This document shows positions 1-11,104 of a stretch of 47,511 nt of DNA, piece by piece. The stretch is taken from positions 294,308 to 341,818 of the forward strand of contig BFEA01000249.1 in assembly GCA_003427395.1 (NCBI GenBank), in the 5' to 3' direction. The DNA is from Chara braunii. Its lineage: Eukaryota; Streptophyta; Charophyceae; Charales; Characeae. Under the pieces are notes generated by a model, which did no database searches, was not told the origin of the DNA, and saw nothing but the letters and a program-made list of their open reading frames with translations. A program made the translations under genes and the position numbers. Every line of letters starts with the position of its first letter. The first letter of the stretch is position 1.

Positions 1-31
<31 letters not shown>

Positions 32-32
32 C
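1..32. repeat. (TCTA)n tetranucleotide microsatellite
   Basis: Seven uninterrupted TCTA units begin at the window edge and then run into a T tract. The array may extend to the left of the window. Confidence 0.95.
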
Positions 33-68
33 TTTTTTTTCTCGCTCACACTCATAGTAATAAATGGA

Positions 69-74
<6 letters not shown>

Positions 75-114
<40 letters not shown>
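75..114. repeat. (CT)20 microsatellite
   Basis: Forty bases of pure CT dinucleotide. It is the first of several CT/GA tracts in the first 1.6 kb and is unlikely to be functional on its own. Confidence 0.95.
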
Positions 115-116
<2 letters not shown>

Positions 117-156
117 TGTGTGTGCTGCTAGTTTCATTGTTTTGGCTACCTAAGGG

Positions 157-619
157 TTGCGTTCCCCGCGCCTACGCGGTAGACAATTGACAGCTCTAAG
201 GTTGCGGTCTACTGGGGTTCGACGTTTGTGTCAAGGTGTCATATTTTTGGAGGCCCCGACCAGAACGCAAAGTGGGTTCTTAGGGCAAAAAAAATTGGAA
301 AACCGGTCCTTTCCAAAATTGCGGACTACTTACAGCTACCTATGGTAGAACTGGGAATTTTGAAAAAATGAAGGATCCGTCCTCGGGTGGAAGTGGACCC
401 CAAAAAGAACAAAAAGAAGTGGGGGGCGTTGGACAGGTCCACAGGTGGAAGCGGACCCCAAGACAAAGTGAGGCTATGTGAATTGTCTACCTCGTGGGCG
501 CAGGGAACTCAGCCCTAAGATAGCCAAAGCAATGAGATTAAGAGCACACACAAAAGAGAAAGAGACATAGAAAGATATATAGAGAGAAAAAAAAATGGTT
601 TTGTTTCATTTGTTGATAT

Positions 620-652
<33 letters not shown>

Positions 653-1130
653 AGAGGTTAAATAGCAAAAGAAAAATATGAGTCAAATTGCGGTTGCGAT
701 ATATCACACATGGAATGTTTTTTTTTTAATTATGTAACATTTTTCATAGAAATATCACAATAAAATTTACGAGTACGACAATTTTAAGGTTTTTTAACGC
801 ATTCTTCTGAGCGCGATAACTCACTGAATATGAAGTAGTTTTTCAGTTGACCCACACATGGATGATTGGCAAGAATGGAAAATATGTCGAATTGGCGCAA
901 CGATTATTTTGCGGTCTAAATCATTTTTTGAAAATATTATGATATTTTTCCTCGAAAGAACACAACCTCATCTACGGTTTTTCAAAATTTCATATTTTTT
1001 TGTCGATTCCTCCGAGCACATTAAATTGTCAAAGATGCCTCTTGCAAACCGCATTTTTCGTTGCGCCTAACTTCCCTGTTTCGAGAAGACGGGCCTCAAC
1101 GCCTGGGTCCGAGGGCCCTTTTGCAATTCA
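157..1130. other. Stretch with no recognisable gene
   Basis: I see no convincing coding region. The stretch holds a purine-rich GA tract at about 620-656 and two copies of a short motif (GGTGGAAGYGGACCCCAA) near 389 and 441. An AT-rich part follows from 700 to 1060. The short open frames here have no recognisable domain. Confidence 0.5.
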
Positions 1131-1415
1131 CATGCCCTCATTTCTTTGAGGGGTCCGATTCCACTTGAGGACCGCCAAAACTGCGAGACCTTGACACAGA
1201 TGCCGACATTTCGTCATATTTTGTTGTGATCTGCAGCCTCTTTGCAATCCATTGCAGTTCGGTCCAGCTTGAGCATCGAAGTTCCACCCTATATGTGAAC
1301 CGTGACAGCAATGTGGCATAATTTTTCTGGTCGCTTGAAGACTCCATTTGTGCTGCTTTTGTCATACTGGTCTTCATCACCAAAGACCTTGGTGAGAAAG
1401 AGAGGGGGAGGGGGG

Positions 1416-1417
<2 letters not shown>

Positions 1418-1467
<50 letters not shown>
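1418..1467. repeat. (GA)25 microsatellite
   Basis: About 50 bases of pure GA. On the minus strand it creates an artificial Ser-Leu repeat reading frame, which should not be taken as a protein. A second short GA run lies at about 1530-1541. Confidence 0.95.
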
Positions 1468-1470
<3 letters not shown>

Positions 1471-1689
1471 GAAAGACGGAGGCCAAAAGGTTGTCAAGTG
1501 TCACGGTGCTTAACCTGTGCTTATGTGTGAGAGAGAGAGAGACACCTGACCCTCCTTACCTGAGATGTAAGGGTGGGTAAGTATAAAGTTTTCCTTACAA
1601 GCTATGAAACGAAAAAAAAAAAAAAAAAAGGTAAATTAATCACCTTGGCCCAGTTAGCTTAATATCTTTTCTCTTATTTTGAATTTATA

Positions 1690-4160
1690 CGTATCATCCT
1701 TGCGCAGAGGTCATACCAATCTTCATTGTCTGTATCGTACTAAGGACTTAGATGTCTCAATAGTGAAGGTCATAACAAATGACGATTATGAAGAGGCTAT
1801 ATTTTCGAGTAAGTGTACGATCTTCATAAATTTATTTCAATGGTTGTAAGTGAAAGCTACATGAAAAACATGAAACAAACAATCATAGCTCATAAAACAA
1901 TAACAATTTTAATGACAAAGTCTAATCGGAAAAATATATATAATGTCAAATGGCCCTAAGTGTCAGTCATATTAAATGAATACTTCTTCTATAGGTGTCA
2001 TATGAAACATCAATAAAGACCCTACATGAAGGTCATAAGAAATGATGATTTGAACGATGACACATGATGACTTCAAATTTTCGTAAGTAAATATCACATT
2101 AAATGACTTTTTCATGTATACGAAAGTCATGTGAAACTATGATAGAGGCCCTAAGTGAAGTTCATAAAAAATAACGACTTTGATGTGGTCTCTGTTTAAG
2201 ATACATATACCAACGTCACAAAATCATTTGAATGACTCTAAGTGAAAGTCAATGTATATATTATACGAAGTTAAAAACTCTAGTATGGGATGAGTGTACC
2301 ACCTTTATAAATCTTTTTCAATAGCTCTACGTGAAAGTAATACGAAAATAACCTTTAAAATATTGTAAGAAATAATACATGTTTTTTATTTAAACAATAC
2401 TTCTTGACTAACAAATTAATGTCAAACAATTTGTGTTTTGCTATGTTGCAGATTATTCTTTATTTATTTATTAAAAATAAAATTTTAAAAATTATGATGC
2501 AATGGTTACAGGTCAACATTCGACATTAATGAATAACGATATGCAACAATTATTTTTTGATCACATATCAAATATCAAGCTACATGACACGGTAACACAA
2601 AAAGTAATTGAAAAACATTTTCAATCAATTTTTGTATAAAAAAAAAAATATATAATTCACTTTCTAAATTAAATAATAAAAAAAAGACATGTAATTAATT
2701 ACTACAAAAATCTTTAGACTTTTTTTTTTTTTTTTTCCCTAAAGAACGGTTAAGGTGTCGTATGATCTTAGATACTCCGACCTCGTTCATATGACAACCG
2801 TTTTTTAATTATAAGAGTTCGAAAACAGATCATGACGACCAAAATGTATTTTCAATAAATGAATACGAGATTGATGCAACTTTAAAGGTGAATTTCATTG
2901 ACACAAAATATATGAATTGATAATTTTTTGATAATTTGTTCTACATCAAATAAAGTGAATACTCCTTCTACACAAAAGTAGTATGAAACTGTGATATGAA
3001 ACATGAATTATGATTTGAAATGACCCTAAGTGAATGTCATATGCGATCACATATTTTTCTTTATAAATGTTATATGAAAATATGATAAAAGCCCGAAGTG
3101 AACGTCATAACAAATGATGATTATGAAGGGGTCATAATTTTGAGCCAGTGTACGATCTTCATAAATTTATTTCAATGGTTGTAGGTGAAAGTTACATCAA
3201 AATATGAAACAACCAATTATAGGTCATCAAACAATGATAATTTTAATGTTAAAGTTTAATCGAAAGACTATATATATTGTTATATGACTCTAAGCGAATG
3301 TTATATTATATAAATATTTATTATATAGTTGTCATATGAAGCATCGATAAAGACCCTAAGCGAAGGTCATAAGAAATAATGATTTGAAAGATGACACATA
3401 ATGATTTCAAATTGTCGTAAGTAAAGATCATATTAAATGACCCCTTCATGTATACATAAGTCATGTGAAACAATTATAAAGGCCCTAAGTGAACGCCATA
3501 AAAAATAATGACTTTGAAAGGGTGTCTTTTTAAGATGCATGTACCGACTTCACAAAATCATTTGAATGGCTCTAAGTGTAAGCCAATATACATATTCAAA
3601 GAAGTTAAAAACCCTAGTATGGGATGAGTATACCACCTTTATAAATATTTTCAACAGCTCTACGTGAAAACAATACTAAAATGACCTTCAAAATGTTGTA
3701 AGAAATGATACTTGTTTTTTTAATTAGACAATATTTTTTTACTAACAAATTAATATTAAACAATTTGTGTTTTATTTTTATGTGTTGCCAATTATTGTTT
3801 AGTTGTTTATTAAAAAATAAAAATTTAAAAATTATGATGAAGTGGTTACAAGTCAACAGTAGATATCAATGAACAACAATATGCAACAATTATTTTTTGA
3901 TCACATATCAAATATAAAGTTACATGATACGGCGGCACGTAAAGGAAAACATTTACAATCAATTTTTATATAAAAAATAAAATTAGTATCCACTTTTTAG
4001 ATTAAATAATCAAAACAAAAACATATATAATCCATTACTAAATAAATATTTAAACTTTTTTTTTTTTTTTCAGAGGACACTTCGACATGGTTCATACGAC
4101 AACCGATTTTGAATTATAAAAACCCCAAAATGGGTCTGACGTCCCTCACATCATATGAAA
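1690..4160 (+). repeat. AT-rich direct duplication of about 1.3 kb
   Basis: Two diverged direct copies can be aligned by eye, about 1690-2840 and about 3030-4160. For example, CATAACAAATGA at 1771 recurs at 3106 (offset 1335). The blocks containing TATGGGATGAG, TTTTTTGATCACATATCAAA and ACGACAACCG recur in the same order. Within each copy, a motif like CCCTAAGTGAAGGTCATAA returns roughly every 100 bp, so this is a higher-order repeat. There is no coding capacity. T and A homopolymers (about 2719-2736, 4056-4070, 4197-4210) mark the ends of the similar blocks. Confidence 0.8.
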
Positions 4161-4669
4161 GGTTACAATCCATTTAAAAACTACACTACAAATTAAAAAA
4201 AAAAAAAAAATCCCTATTGTGCACAATACGGATAACCTAAAGAAAAAACAACAAAAACAAACCCTACCAACCACCCTTGAATATCACCCAACCCTGAGAT
4301 CTACCCTGCCATCCATGAAGCAGGGTTCTGTGACCACAGACCGATAGATACAATAATTAAAAAAAAAAAAAAAAAAAAACATCGATCCTTGTGGGATCAA
4401 GCTGAATTTAGTCAAAATCCTTAATTGAAGTGCTAAAAGAAGGACATGTAACACAAGACAGGCCAACGCCTAAGGCTAGACTATAAGTGTATGGAGAATG
4501 AATCCCAATATTACATTCTTACTCAAAAACTTTTTGATAACTGAGTTTGAATCTATCACTAAGCCAGTGCCCAAAATAAATAATGATCTTTGGCAACATC
4601 CTCTCCTACACATGGTGGATCGTCATAATCTTTCCTATCAGAATATAATATAACTCCTTTCAACTAAGA

Positions 4670-5180
4670 AAAATTTCGGCAGCGCTTCCCGTAGGAAAAG
4701 TGTCGTCTCATAATTTATATCAATCCGAATATGAAAACCGAAATAATTCATACCTCTAGAAGTCAACATTTGTCTAACTTCCCAAATTAGCAAAAATTTG
4801 GGCAGTATTTTCTTTGAAGAAGTAGACTTCTCATATTTATACTAAGTAAGATAAAAACTCAAGGTAAGACTTGAGTTTCTGCCTTCGGCAGCGCTTTCCG
4901 TAAAGAAAATAACTTTCCAAAAATTATACAAATTTAAATACAGATCTTAAAATAATTCTGACTTCCTAAAGTTCAATTTTGTCTAACTTTTTCGATTAAC
5001 AAAAAACTACGTAGCGCTTCCCCTAGAAAGGAAGGTTTTTCAGATTTTTATTAAACCAGATTTAGAACTCAGACAAAAATTAACTTTGAAGATTCAAAAT
5101 TTGACTAAACCCTTGGTTTTGTAGAAATTTCGGCAGCGCTTCCTGTAAAGAAAGTAACTTTTCAAAATTTATACAAAGCC
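4670..5180 (+). repeat. Tandem array with ~123-bp period (left outer array)
   Basis: Five degenerate units share a core resembling TTCGGCAGCGCTTCCCGTAG, at 4674, 4798, 4884, 5008 and 5129. The spacing is mostly 120-124 bp, with one short unit of about 86 bp. Units also share a following block like AACTTTTCAAAATTTATAC. The same array lies inverted at 19500-20036. Confidence 0.85.
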
Positions 5181-5469
5181 AAGTAAAATAAATGATCTTA
5201 GAAAATGTGAGAACATGACAAAGTAAAAAATAGTCAACTCAAAAACTGCAGGAATTGAACCAACTCCTACATCTCTAGCACGTGACGAGCAACTAAAGCA
5301 ACTACCTAGCAAAGTGAAACTCAGACTAAGTAGAACTTACATTCAGCCACTTACAAGTCTATACAACAGTGGGTAAGTATTCTCACCGAATCCAAAGTCA
5401 ATTCCACATAGAATAATTCATCAAACTTCTAGATGATTTATCCCTTACACCCAACTTGCATATGGCACG

Positions 5470-6165
5470 AGGCTAGACCATTCAACTTAGAAACAATGCG
5501 TAGTATGCCTTAGAATATACACAAACAGGTTGCACAACTACGTTTCTCCTTTTTGGGCGTATGACTAAACCATTAAGCCTAGAAACAATGCAAAGTCGCC
5601 TTGAGCTTTTTAATATCTCAAGTTTAATAACTCGCCGACTTATCTCCAAAAGAAAGGAAAATATGGACAGGGGATTGCGCTATTCAACTTCGAAACAATG
5701 TTCAACTTGCCCGAGTTACTTTCAATTATACTTTGTACTTTCCCTTCTCTTCTTAGTGATATGGCTTAACGATGGGCTATTTAACTTCGAAACAATATCC
5801 AACTGTCAGTTCACTTGCACGTATGAATAAGGTACCTCCAGTTAAACTCGGTTTACTTTTGTGAGTGGTTTCCGGCTAAACCATTCAGCTTATAAACAAT
5901 GCTCAGACTTCAACCAAAATCCTCCCTAAGAAATAAAGCACAGAGTGAAACCATTCATCTTAGATACAATGTCCAGTCCATTTGAAATCACTAAAAGCAC
6001 GAAGTTCGATCTTTCGACCCAACCTTAGTCGGAAACCCCAAAAGAAATAGATAGATCAAACCATTTAGCTTAAAAACAATGCTTGGACTCGATGATTAGT
6101 CAGACAAATCCTAAAAAATAAACACAGTAACGAAACCACTAAACTTAGAAATAATGTCTGGTCCT
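5470..6165 (+). repeat. Degenerate tandem array (left second array)
   Basis: Eight copies of ACCATTCAACTTAGAAACAATG-like sequence start at about 5477, 5569, 5679, 5777, 5880, 5952, 6060 and 6135. Spacing is irregular, 72 to 110 bp. The mirror array is at 18430-19180. Open frames across it are by-products of the repeat. Confidence 0.8.
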
Positions 6166-6419
6166 CAAGAATACAACCAATAAACATATCAATGATGCCC
6201 AACCTTAAAGACTCAGTCAAACACATGCAAAACTGTCTTCCTCCTACCTTCCCCAATTTATCCCTTTGTCTGCTTTCAGTCAAAATAAAAGAAAACTTGA
6301 GTTTTACACATGCATTCCTTCCTTTCAGTTTGATTGAATTCTGAAAAGAAAACAAAGTCATAAGGGAACATATGCCTATATTAAACAAACTAAAAGTAGA
6401 TAGTCAAACAGGGATGTAG

Positions 6420-7180
6420 CGGGCTGATACAGGAAGAGAGAGGTATACATGACAATTTCCTGGCTTCAAGACCTCGCTTAGGTTCCGGCAAAGCTCCCGC
6501 AATCGGTGGGGCAACCTCTCACAGAGGCCTTGACACGAATTATGGGTTGCAATCCCGCTTGTCACCTTCCCCTCAAGACCAATAGACTACACTTAGAATG
6601 AGAAGGGGAGAAGGAGAAAATTTAAGTCACTCAGATACAAGGGAGATTTACCCAGACTTGTGTGAGAGGGTCTCAAATTCTCGATGCACTTGAGGGTCCC
6701 GCAATGGCGCAATGACGGCCAAGATGTGCAACAACTTAGTCGAATGAAGCCAAATTGTCAGTTGTTGATTTCTTGACGACCCTCCAATTCACAGCAATAG
6801 ATCCCCTTTTAAAAGACTTTGTCACTCCACCGAGTTAGTGACCGCAAGTACGTTAGCTATGGGCGAACTTGCAACCTCATAGCTCACCTCCAACCATTTG
6901 TGCGGTAGGACGAACAGCGCACCGACCGACAGCCAAGTCTGCGCATTATAACTGGCTTGCGACTACTTTGCTTTAGCAGCAAACGGCGTCGCCGGTCAAA
7001 AACTGAGCCTGCAGTCCCGCAACTTGCCTTCAGTCACTCCGTACAACAGGGGATGGGCAATGCAGCAGTCAGTATGCAGCCTTGCTGCTGCGCTTCTCAC
7101 TAGTCTGACGGATAGGATGAGCACCGCTTCACTAGCAGGTAAGTCTACTGCTTTACACTTGACCTCCCCGCTGCTAAAAC
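6420..7180 (+). other. Non-repetitive arm segment with a splice-donor-like motif
   Basis: This GC-richer segment is conserved in the opposite arm. Clear matches include GCTCCCGCAATCG at about 6495, the region around GAGGGTCCCGCAATGG at 6690-6710, and CTTGCCTTCAGTCACTC at about 7024. A perfect donor-like CAG|GTAAGT lies at 7136-7144 and recurs in the right arm. It may be a remnant of a spliced gene, or an exon carried inside the element. No protein domain is recognisable and the reading frames are short. Confidence 0.55.
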
Positions 7181-7870
7181 TCGTCTTCCTGCTTATTCCA
7201 TGTTGCCACTTTACAAATTAGTATTATCCTTTCCTTCTCTTTACCTCACTTCTCCCCTTCGTTCTAACTTTCTCCTCTAGAGGCCAGTCCCAACGCCAAG
7301 GTACGGGCTGACCACACTATCTAATATGGTCTGCCACATCTACTAATTCCATTGTCTGCGGACAACGTCTGCCTGACCCTCTCTCTCCCACCATCCAATG
7401 CACCTGCCCGACACTTCGACCAAGTTCCTACACTTTAACCCACGTCTATGTAGGAAAACAAAGCGCAGTTTCAACGCTATGAAGAATGAATGAGGACGTG
7501 TGAGACCACCACCTTGGCCAAAAACGCCAGGAAGTTTAAGATGTGTGACGATGGCTATGAACTTGGTGGAAAGTACAATCCTAAGGAAGAAGATCGACGC
7601 TACTCAGATGATGGGCTACAATCGACAAGGCGGGATGGTGATGGCCAACTCATGCACAGTTTCAACGTGTAACACGACAACACTCATGGTTAATGGACCC
7701 CGAAAATTCATCGGATTGAACAACGAACCTTGTTAGCGGAACGATCGTGAATTCGTGGTTTATAAACCCGAATTCGTGCTTTGTGTTGGTGAAGATGAAA
7801 TCCATGCTTACGACTTCGTATTTTTAAGGTCCGAAAATAACATTCAAGTGATGGACAACCATAAGATTTT
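7180..7870. other. Left-arm stretch with no recognisable gene
   Basis: Pyrimidine-rich DNA gives way near 7850 to the first degraded satellite units. Two overlapping short frames (about 7490-7736) have no recognisable domain. Alignment with the right arm is not evident here by eye. Confidence 0.4.
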
Positions 7871-10160
7871 CGAAGTTGTAGTTTAACGTGTGTTCAAGAT
7901 TTATGGATTTCGGGATATCAATTGCACTTTAGGATTGCAGGATTTTACTTAGACATTTTTCGAAGTTATATCCTCACGTGCATTCGGGATTTCGCTACCG
8001 AAATCACACTTCAGGATTTCAGGATTTTACTTAACCGTTTTTCGAAGTTATATCCGCACATGCATTCGGGATTTCGTTACCGAAATTGCATTTCATGATT
8101 TCGGGATTTTAGTTCGTCGTTTTTTGAAGTTATACCTGCATGTTATTCGGGATTTCGCTACCGAAATTGCGCTTAAGGATTTTAAGATTTCGCTCTTCGG
8201 GATTTTATGATTTTTTTTAGTCGGTTCTCAAAGTTATATCCGCATGTGCATTCGGGATTTCGCTACCGGAATCGCACTTCGAGATTTCAAGATTTTATTT
8301 TAACTGTTTTTTAAAGTTATATCCGCACGTGCGTTTGAGATTTTGCTACTGGAATCGCACTTCGAGATTTCAAAATTTCGCTTTTCGGTATTTCAGGATT
8401 CTACTTAGGTATTTTTCAAAGTTATATTCGCACGTGCGTTCAAGATTTCGCTACTGAAATCGCACTTCGGGATTTCATGATTTTACTTAGTCGTTTTTCA
8501 AGGTATATTCGCATATTCGTTAAGAATTCTGTCACCGAAATTGCAATTCGAGATTTAACTTAGCCGTTTTTCGAAGTTACATCCACACGCTCGTTCGGGA
8601 GTTCGCCACCGAAATCACACTTCGAGATTTCAAGATTTTACTTAGTCATTTCTCGAATTTATATCCACACATGCATTCGGGATTTCGTTACTGAAATTGT
8701 ACTTCTGGATTTCAAGATTTTACTTAGCCATTTTTCGAAATTATATCCTCACGTGCATTTGGGATTTCATTACCGAAATTGCATTTTATGATTTCGAGAT
8801 TTTAATTCGTTTTTTCTCGGAGTTATATCTGCATGTTCATTCGAGATTTCCCTACCGAAATTGAACTTCAGGATTTCAAGATTTCACTCTTCAAGATTTT
8901 ATGATTTTACTTAGTTAATTCTCAAACTTATATCCGCATGTGCATTCGGAATTTTGTTACTGAAATCGCACTTCAAGATTTCAAGATTTACATTAACCGT
9001 TTTTTGAAGTTATATCCGCAGTGTGTTCGAGATTATGCTACTGAAATCTCACGTCGCAATTTCGGGATTTCGCTTTTTGAAATTTTGGGATTTTACTTAG
9101 TTATTTTTCGAAGTTATATCCGCACGTGCGTTCGAGATTTCGCTATGAAATCGCACTTAAGGATTTTAGGATTTTACTTAGCCGCTTTTCAAAGTTATAT
9201 CCTCACGTTCGTTCGGAATTTTGTTATCGAAATCACAATTCGAGATTTCACTTAGTCGTTTATCGAAGTTATATCCGCACGCGCATTCGAGATTTCGCCA
9301 CCGAAATCGCACTTCGGGATTTCGGGATTTTACTTAGCCATTTTTCGAAGTTATATCCACACGTGCATTCAGGATTTAGTTACCAAAATCGCACTTCAGG
9401 ATTTCAGGATCTCAATTCGTCGTTTTTCGAAGTTATATCTACGGCTGCGTTCGAGATTTCGCTACTGAAATCGCACTTTGGGATTTCTGGATTTCGCTCT
9501 TCGGGATTTCGGGATTTTAATTAGGTGTTTTTTAAAGTTATTTTCATTCGTGCGTTGGAGATTATGCTATCGAGATCGGACTTCGGGATTTTACTTAGGT
9601 GTTTTTCAAAGTTATATCCATACGTGCGTTCGGGATTTTGCTACCGAAATCGCACTTTGAGATTTTATAATTTTTCCTGTTCGGGATTTCCCGGATATTA
9701 CTTAGTCGTTTTTCGAAGTTATATCTGCACTTGCATTCGAGATTTCGCTACCAAAATCGCACTTCGAGATTTATGGATTTTACTTGGCCATTTTTCAAAG
9801 TTATATCTGCATATGTGTTTGGGATTTCGCTACCGAAATCGCACTTCGGGATTTTAGGATTTTATTCAAATGTTTTCCAAAGTTATATCCGCACGTGTAT
9901 TCATAATTTCGCTAACGAAATTGCTCTTCGAGATTAAAGGATTTTACAAAGCCATTTTTTAAATTTATATCCGCATGTGCGTTCGAGATTTTGCAACCAA
10001 AATTGCACTTCGGGATTTTGGGATTTTATTTAGGCATTTTTCAAGGCTATACATACTTATGCGTTCGAGATTTCGCTATTGAAATCGCATTTCGGGATTT
10101 TTGGATTTTACTTACATGTTTTTCAAAGTCATATTCGCACGTCTGTTCGGGATGCATTTA
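7870..10160 (+). repeat. 82-83 bp satellite array, left arm (about 27 units)
   Basis: Each unit reads roughly GATTTCGCTACCGAAATCGC, then ACTTCGGGATTTCGGGATTT, TACTTAGTCGTTTTTCGAAG and TTATATCCGCACGTGCATTC. A few longer units add a GATTTCGCTCTTCGG block. Period is about 82 bp, for example 9301 to 9383. The unit is not a multiple of three, and open frames running through it are artefacts. A near-palindrome (TTCGNTACCGAA) sits in every unit. Confidence 0.92.
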
Positions 10161-11104
10161 CGGGGTGTTTTTTTTTTTTTTTTTTCATTATCACAAGAGG
10201 AAGTTAGACACCCTAGAGCTTGACCCAACCCATTTACAGATTGCATTTATATGATGGATAGGTATAAGAGACATTCATGGACTTATATTACCCGACTGAG
10301 AGTGGTTAGTGAGACTTCGACCCAACTTCGGTCCGCACGGGCTATGTCGGGCCGAGGTTGGAGATCAACGCCTCAACTAGGTCGCTTAGAGGCTTCTTTC
10401 TGAAGAATCACACGCCCAGCTGAGAGAGCGTGCCCAGTGGTTGGGGAAACTTTCGCTAGAGATTCACGCGTTTAGGTAACTACTTCGTCGAATGGAGGTT
10501 GATGGGTTAGGGTTTATTTCTCAGTCAAGGGGAATGTTTGTCATCTATACTTATTGAGGAGCCACTTAATAAAATTTTTTATATTTTTCTTGTCATATTA
10601 TCTTCTTGATTACCTTGAAGTCGTTCCACACTTGCTTCTAATGACATCTCTCATCCCCTTCCTACTAGTATATTCTGAAGCATTTTCTCTTACATAAGAG
10701 TCAGGATGAGACGGTGAGAAATCCTTAGAGTTAGTAGTTAAACTGTATAGGTTGTGTAGCTACACGACTTAGGGATAGGGGTGTAGTCATAAGGATTGTA
10801 TTTTCACCCTGCTTCTGAAAGTTCTTGGATGAAAATCAACATTTTATCTAAAAGGATGAGTAGTGGGTCAAGGCCAGTTAAATCATTACGTCTGAGCTAT
10901 CTACCATAGCATAACTGATGACCTTTTCATCTGATCCGGGCTAGGTCACCCGATGTATTCAACTAGTTCAAACGGGAACAATAATTATTCGATACATGCT
11001 GCAATGATTAATACGCATACAATGTTTAATCTTTTATAAGGTATGTAGCATTTTGTTTTTTTTTTTCGAGTTTTTTTTTTCCACCTTTTGAATTTTTTTT
11101 TTTC
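10160..11104. other. Central spacer between the two arms
   Basis: About 0.94 kb of apparently single-copy DNA separates the inverted satellite arrays. It starts with a T homopolymer (about 10167-10185) and ends with T and A runs at 11058-11103. There is no recognisable coding region. This would be the loop of any fold-back structure. Confidence 0.6.

Larger units (their letters stand above)
4386..10160 (+). repeat. Left arm of a giant imperfect inverted repeat
   Basis: Read inward from 4386, this arm matches the reverse complement of 11105-20492 module by module. The outer end (4386-4500) matches 20390-20492. The ~123-bp array matches 19500-20036, the CAACTTAGAAACAATG array matches 18430-19180, and 6420-7180 matches about 17440-18215. 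The inner satellite (7870-10160) matches 11105-13280. Divergence is moderate, with many substitutions and small indels, so the duplication is not recent. Long terminal inverted repeats built of tandem arrays are typical of Foldback/Galileo-type DNA transposons, but I find no transposase in the window, so that classification is inference. Confidence 0.85.

Noticed and set aside
1138-1504. Minus-strand frames with a long Ser-Leu repeat
   Set aside because: They are the translation of the (GA)n microsatellite at 1418-1467.
8938-10254. Overlapping plus-strand frames of 60-130 residues with a recurring aromatic-rich repeat
   Set aside because: They arise from reading the ~82-bp satellite in different phases. 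The period is not a multiple of three and no start context or domain supports them.
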